From assembly GCA_945869245.1 (NCBI GenBank), contig CAMBOY010000030.1:1-17317 (forward strand): a DNA stretch of 17,317 bases. Direction: 5' to 3'. The stretch's first letter is position 1; every line of letters starts with the position of its first letter. Of the stretch, positions 15,108-17,317 are shown piece after piece. The notes below the pieces were generated by a model. It saw only the letters and a program-made list of their open reading frames with translations, was not told where the DNA came from and ran no database searches. The translations under genes and the position numbers were made by a program. The stretch is from Hydrogenophaga intermedia (GTDB lineage Bacteria; Pseudomonadota; Gammaproteobacteria; Burkholderiales; Burkholderiaceae_C).

Positions 15108-15662
15108 ATGTCCGCTTCGCGTTTCACCACCCTTCGCCTGGCCACCGCCGCTGCTGTGCTGGCTGTCACCGGCACCACCTGGGCCGCACCCGGCACCACC
15201 CAAGCCGACTCGCAGGCCCAACACATGGCACAGCGCAGCGACCATGGCAGTCATGGCGACAAACACATGTCGCCCGAGCGCCAAGAACGCATGGCCAAAA
15301 AAATGGCCGAGCGCCAAAACAAACTCAAACAAAGCCTGCAAATCACCGCCGCGCAAGAAACCGCCTGGAACACCTTTGTCGCCAGCATGGCACCGCCCAA
15401 AACCGGCATGAACCGCCCCAGCCGCGACGAGATGCAAAAGCTCACCACCCCACAACGCCTGGAACACATGCAGGCCATGAAAGCCCAACGCGACCAGCAC
15501 ATGGCCGCCCGTGTGGAAGCCACCAAACGCTTCTACAGTGCCTTGACCCCCGAGCAACAAAAGCGCTTCGACGCCGAATCGCACCGCTTCATGGGGCATG
15601 GCAAGGGCGGCGGTAAAGGCAAAGACGGTGGCGACGAGAACAAAGGCCGCCACCACGGGTAA
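15108..15662 (+). CDS. Spy/CpxP-like periplasmic protein, His/Met-rich
   Basis: A 184-residue exported protein. Residues 1-28 form a Sec signal (basic start, hydrophobic core, cleavage likely after TTWAA). The mature part is helical and charged, with an LTxxQ-type motif LTPEQQKRFDAE late in the chain, as in the Spy/CpxP/CnrR periplasmic family. Histidines and methionines are dense: a DHGSHGDKHM run after the signal, several HM and QHM pairs in the helices, and a Gly/Lys/His tail ending KGRHHG. The ATG at 15108 is preceded by AGGAG with six to seven bases spacing; a longer open frame upstream has no site. Its place behind copZ, 145 bp away, suggests a role in periplasmic copper binding or protein protection under metal stress (inference). 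Confidence 0.82.
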   Translation: MSASRFTTLRLATAAAVLAVTGTTWAAPGTTQADSQAQHMAQRSDHGSHGDKHMSPERQERMAKKMAERQNKLKQSLQITAAQETAWNTFVASMAPPKTGMNRPSRDEMQKLTTPQRLEHMQAMKAQRDQHMAARVEATKRFYSALTPEQQKRFDAESHRFMGHGKGGGKGKDGGDENKGRHHG

Positions 15663-15682
15663 TTTTCACCATGTGAATTTTT

Positions 15683-15708
15683 AGACCGGCTTGTCCGGTC
15701 TTTTTTTT
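15683..15708 (+). terminator. Rho-independent terminator after the Spy-like gene
   Basis: AGACCGG and CCGGTCT form a 7-bp stem around a 5-base loop, followed by eight T. It lies 20 bp after the stop codon and ends the copZ/Spy-like transcription unit. Confidence 0.9.
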
Positions 15709-15720
15709 CCCTTGTTGTTC

Positions 15721-15928
15721 TATATAAGTCTTTTATTTCAAATTAGTAGCAGTAGTAGAGCAGCCCATTTTGTGTGGACAAGCCCAATTTGTTTCATAAA
15801 AACAAGCACTTAGCCAAAGGGTAACCCTGTTCAGCCAGCCCTCTTGCCGCTGTATCCGAAATGGGGACAACAACTGGTTTATCCACTTGTCTGTGGACAA
15901 CTAAGAGATTTCATAAAAGTTATACACA
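15721..15928. other. Origin-like DnaA-binding and unwinding region (candidate oriC or DnaA-control site)
   Basis: In order on the plus strand: an AT-rich tract (about 15721-15743), five in-phase trinucleotides TAG TAG CAG TAG TAG (15744-15758), a GC patch (15759-15766), then DnaA-box-like 9-mers. These are TTGTCCACA on the minus strand at 15773-15781 and 15892-15900, TTATCCACT on the plus strand at 15879-15887 (one mismatch) and TTATACACA at 15920-15928 (perfect match to TTATNCACA). A 10-base direct repeat TTTCATAAAA lies at 15792 and 15909, and an AGGGT-A-ACCCT palindrome at 15818-15828. On the minus strand the order box, GC patch, CTA-type trios, AT tract equals the basal unwinding system described for bacterial oriC. 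No dnaA, dnaN, gyrB, rpmH or gidA/mnmG gene is in the window. Confidence 0.55.
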
Positions 15929-15979
15929 GCTTTGTTCATAAGCCCCCGGCCAACGGTACCAACACCACACAAACCCGCT

Positions 15980-15987
15980 GGTACACT
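15980..15987 (+). promoter_or_regulatory. Possible extended -10 element for minC
   Basis: TGG TACACT reads as TGn plus a -10 with four of six matches, ending eight bases before the minC ATG, which would make the transcript leaderless or nearly so. No good -35 is seen at 17 bp. This is weak alone, but agrees with the lack of a Shine-Dalgarno sequence. Confidence 0.3.
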
Positions 15988-15995
15988 GCCCGTCC

Positions 15996-16778
15996 ATGTC
16001 GATTGCCCTTGCGGCCAAAGCGCCGAGCACCTTTGAAATCAAGAGCGCCCAGCTCTCTCTGGTGGCGCTGTGTCTCAAGTCCAGCGACGTGCCCGCCATT
16101 GAAGCCGACTTGCGCCTGCACTACGGCGACATGCCCGGCTTCTTCGACAACGACCCGCTGGTCATCGACCTGTCGGCCCTGCCCGAGGGCGACACCGGTT
16201 TGAGCGCCCCCATCGACTTTTCGGCCCTGCAAGGCCTGCTGCGCGAATACAAGCTGCGCGCCGTGGCGGTGCGCGGTGGTTCAGCCGCCCAGCAACAAGC
16301 CGCCCTGGGCGCGGGTTTGTTTCCGGCCGAAGACGCAGCGCCGATGCGCACCGCGCCCCAGGCCCAAGCCGCACAAGCCGCACAAGCCGCTCAGCCCAGC
16401 GCTGCCGCACCCGTGGCCCCGGTGGTGCCACCCCTGGCCATGGTCATCGACAAACCCTTGCGCTCGGGCCAACAGGTGTACGCCCGTGGCCGCGACCTGG
16501 TGGTGCTGGCCATGGTCAACCCGGGCGCCGAAGTCATTGCCGACGGCCACATCCATGTGTACGCGCCGCTGCGTGGCAAAGCCATTGCCGGCGCCCGTGG
16601 CCAGAGCGACGCGCGCATCATCGCGCTCGCCATGGACCCACAGCTCATCTCTATTGCCGGGGTCTACCGCACCAGCGAAACCCCGCTGCCCGACACCGTG
16701 CTGGGCAAACCCGCCCAGATCCGCTTGCAGACCGGTGAACAAGGCGACCGCCTCATCATCGACCCCCTGACCCTCTGA
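15996..16778 (+). CDS. minC: Septum site-determining protein MinC
   Basis: A 260-residue cell-division inhibitor. The N-terminal domain (about 10-110; FEIKSAQLSLVALCLKS, then PLVIDLS) is the FtsZ-antagonising part; a low-complexity Ala/Gln/Pro linker follows (about 112-147, with AQAAQAAQAAQ encoded by three 9-base repeats). The C-terminal beta-helix domain (about 150-258) has PLRSGQ at 154-159, GDLVVL-like strand, GAEVIADGHIHVYAPLRGKAIAGA and SIAG, which bind MinD and form copolymers on the membrane. The ATG at 15996 has no Shine-Dalgarno sequence but matches the usual protein start. It is followed after 32 bp by minD; minE would be expected beyond the window. It starts just right of the DnaA-box cluster. 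Confidence 0.94.
   Translation: MSIALAAKAPSTFEIKSAQLSLVALCLKSSDVPAIEADLRLHYGDMPGFFDNDPLVIDLSALPEGDTGLSAPIDFSALQGLLREYKLRAVAVRGGSAAQQQAALGAGLFPAEDAAPMRTAPQAQAAQAAQAAQPSAAAPVAPVVPPLAMVIDKPLRSGQQVYARGRDLVVLAMVNPGAEVIADGHIHVYAPLRGKAIAGARGQSDARIIALAMDPQLISIAGVYRTSETPLPDTVLGKPAQIRLQTGEQGDRLIIDPLTL
16365..16391 (+). repeat. Triple 9-bp tandem repeat in the minC linker
   Basis: CAAGCCGCA occurs three times in a row, the last with one change (CAAGCCGCT), encoding the Gln-Ala-Ala repeats in the flexible linker of MinC. Copy number could vary between strains by slippage without breaking the frame. Confidence 0.85.
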
Positions 16779-16810
16779 CCTGTTTTTCAGCCCCCGTGGC
16801 CATACACACC

Positions 16811-17317
16811 ATGACCAAAATCATCGTCGTCACTTCCGGCAAAGGCGGTGTGGGCAAAACCACCACCAGCGCCAGCTTTGCCACCGGCCTGGCCTTGGCC
16901 GGCCACAAAACCGCCGTCATCGACTTCGACGTCGGCCTGCGCAACCTTGACCTCATCATGGGCTGCGAACGCCGCGTGGTGTACGACTTCATCAACGTCA
17001 TCCAAGGCGAGGCCAACCTCAACCAGGCCCTGATCAAAGACAAGCAGTGCGACAACCTGTACGTGCTGGCCGCCAGCCAGACCCGCGACAAAGACGCCCT
17101 GACCCAAGATGGCGTGGAAAAAGTGCTCAAAGACCTGTCCGACATGGGCTTTGAATACATCGTCTGCGACTCGCCCGCCGGCATTGAAACCGGCGCGCTC
17201 ATGGCCATGTACTTTGCCGACGAAGCGCTGATCGTCACCAACCCAGAGGTGTCCAGCGTGCGCGACTCGGACCGCATCTTGGGCATGCTGGGCAGCAAAA
17301 CCAAACGCGCCATCGAC
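16811..17317 (+). CDS. minD: Septum site-determining ATPase MinD, 3' end cut off by the window
   Basis: The first 169 codons of MinD, open to the window end; the full protein is about 270 residues. The deviant Walker A motif SGKGGVGKTT (Lys11 and Lys16) and DFDVGLRN with Asp40 are intact, followed by ERRVVYDF, ASQTRDKDAL, VCDSPAGIE (switch II region) and NPEVSSVRDSDR, close to E. coli MinD. It recruits MinC to the membrane and oscillates with MinE to keep the Z ring at midcell. It starts 32 bp after minC without a strong Shine-Dalgarno sequence. The C-terminal amphipathic membrane helix is outside the window. Confidence 0.96.
   Translation, partial: MTKIIVVTSGKGGVGKTTTSASFATGLALAGHKTAVIDFDVGLRNLDLIMGCERRVVYDFINVIQGEANLNQALIKDKQCDNLYVLAASQTRDKDALTQDGVEKVLKDLSDMGFEYIVCDSPAGIETGALMAMYFADEALIVTNPEVSSVRDSDRILGMLGSKTKRAID

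Noticed and set aside
15665..15677. TTCAC-CAT-GTGAA inverted repeat after the Spy-like stop
   Set aside because: Only 5 bp and AT-rich; the strong hairpin at 15683 explains termination.
1..17317. CRISPR array, tRNA or rRNA genes, insertion sequences, prophage
   Set aside because: No regularly spaced repeats, no recognisable RNA gene, no transposase or integrase frame was seen.

Overview
The window is GC-rich DNA with dense, mostly leftward gene packing. It looks chromosomal and most likely comes from a betaproteobacterium of the Comamonadaceae (Burkholderiales). That assignment is inference from protein style, a repeated GC-rich intergenic element of the kind seen in that family, and gene content; no rRNA or other marker is present.

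Region 1 (1-11.4 kb plus agmatinase to 12.3 kb) is a putrescine uptake and catabolism locus. Reading leftward from about 8.3 kb: a PuuD-type gamma-glutamyl-GABA hydrolase, a PuuA-type gamma-glutamylputrescine synthetase, a SpuC-type putrescine/omega-amino acid aminotransferase, then the importer PotF (binding lipoprotein), PotG (ATPase), PotH and PotI (permeases), and the first 43 codons of a probable selO. Divergent from puuD is a MocR-type (GntR-aminotransferase fusion) regulator. Convergent with the regulator is a second leftward unit, agmatinase followed by a PuuB-type oxidase. Together these can make putrescine from agmatine, import it, and degrade it by the glutamylated route (PuuA, PuuB, PuuD) or by transamination (SpuC). 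The aldehyde dehydrogenase step (PuuC) is not in the window. A strong terminator lies between potF and potG.

Region 2 (12.4-15.7 kb) is a copper-handling module: a P1B-type Cu(I)-ATPase (copA, leftward), a divergent CopZ-like chaperone and a Spy/CpxP-like His/Met-rich periplasmic protein with a terminator behind it. The copA/copZ gap contains two interleaved CueR-type dyads, each between a -35 and -10 with a 19-bp spacer, one for each direction. copA looks leaderless.

Region 3 (15.7-17.3 kb) begins with a 333-bp non-coding stretch holding an AT-rich tract, five in-phase TAG-type trinucleotides, a GC patch and four DnaA-box-like 9-mers, in the order described for bacterial origin unwinding systems. 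It is followed by minC and the 5' part of minD, cut off by the window end. This origin-like stretch is the most notable unannotated signal in the window.

At least four full copies and one partial copy of a roughly 75-bp GC-rich hairpin repeat sit at gene borders (1963, 6033, 8384, 9981 and 10067). One copy supplies the C-terminal residues of the MocR regulator.
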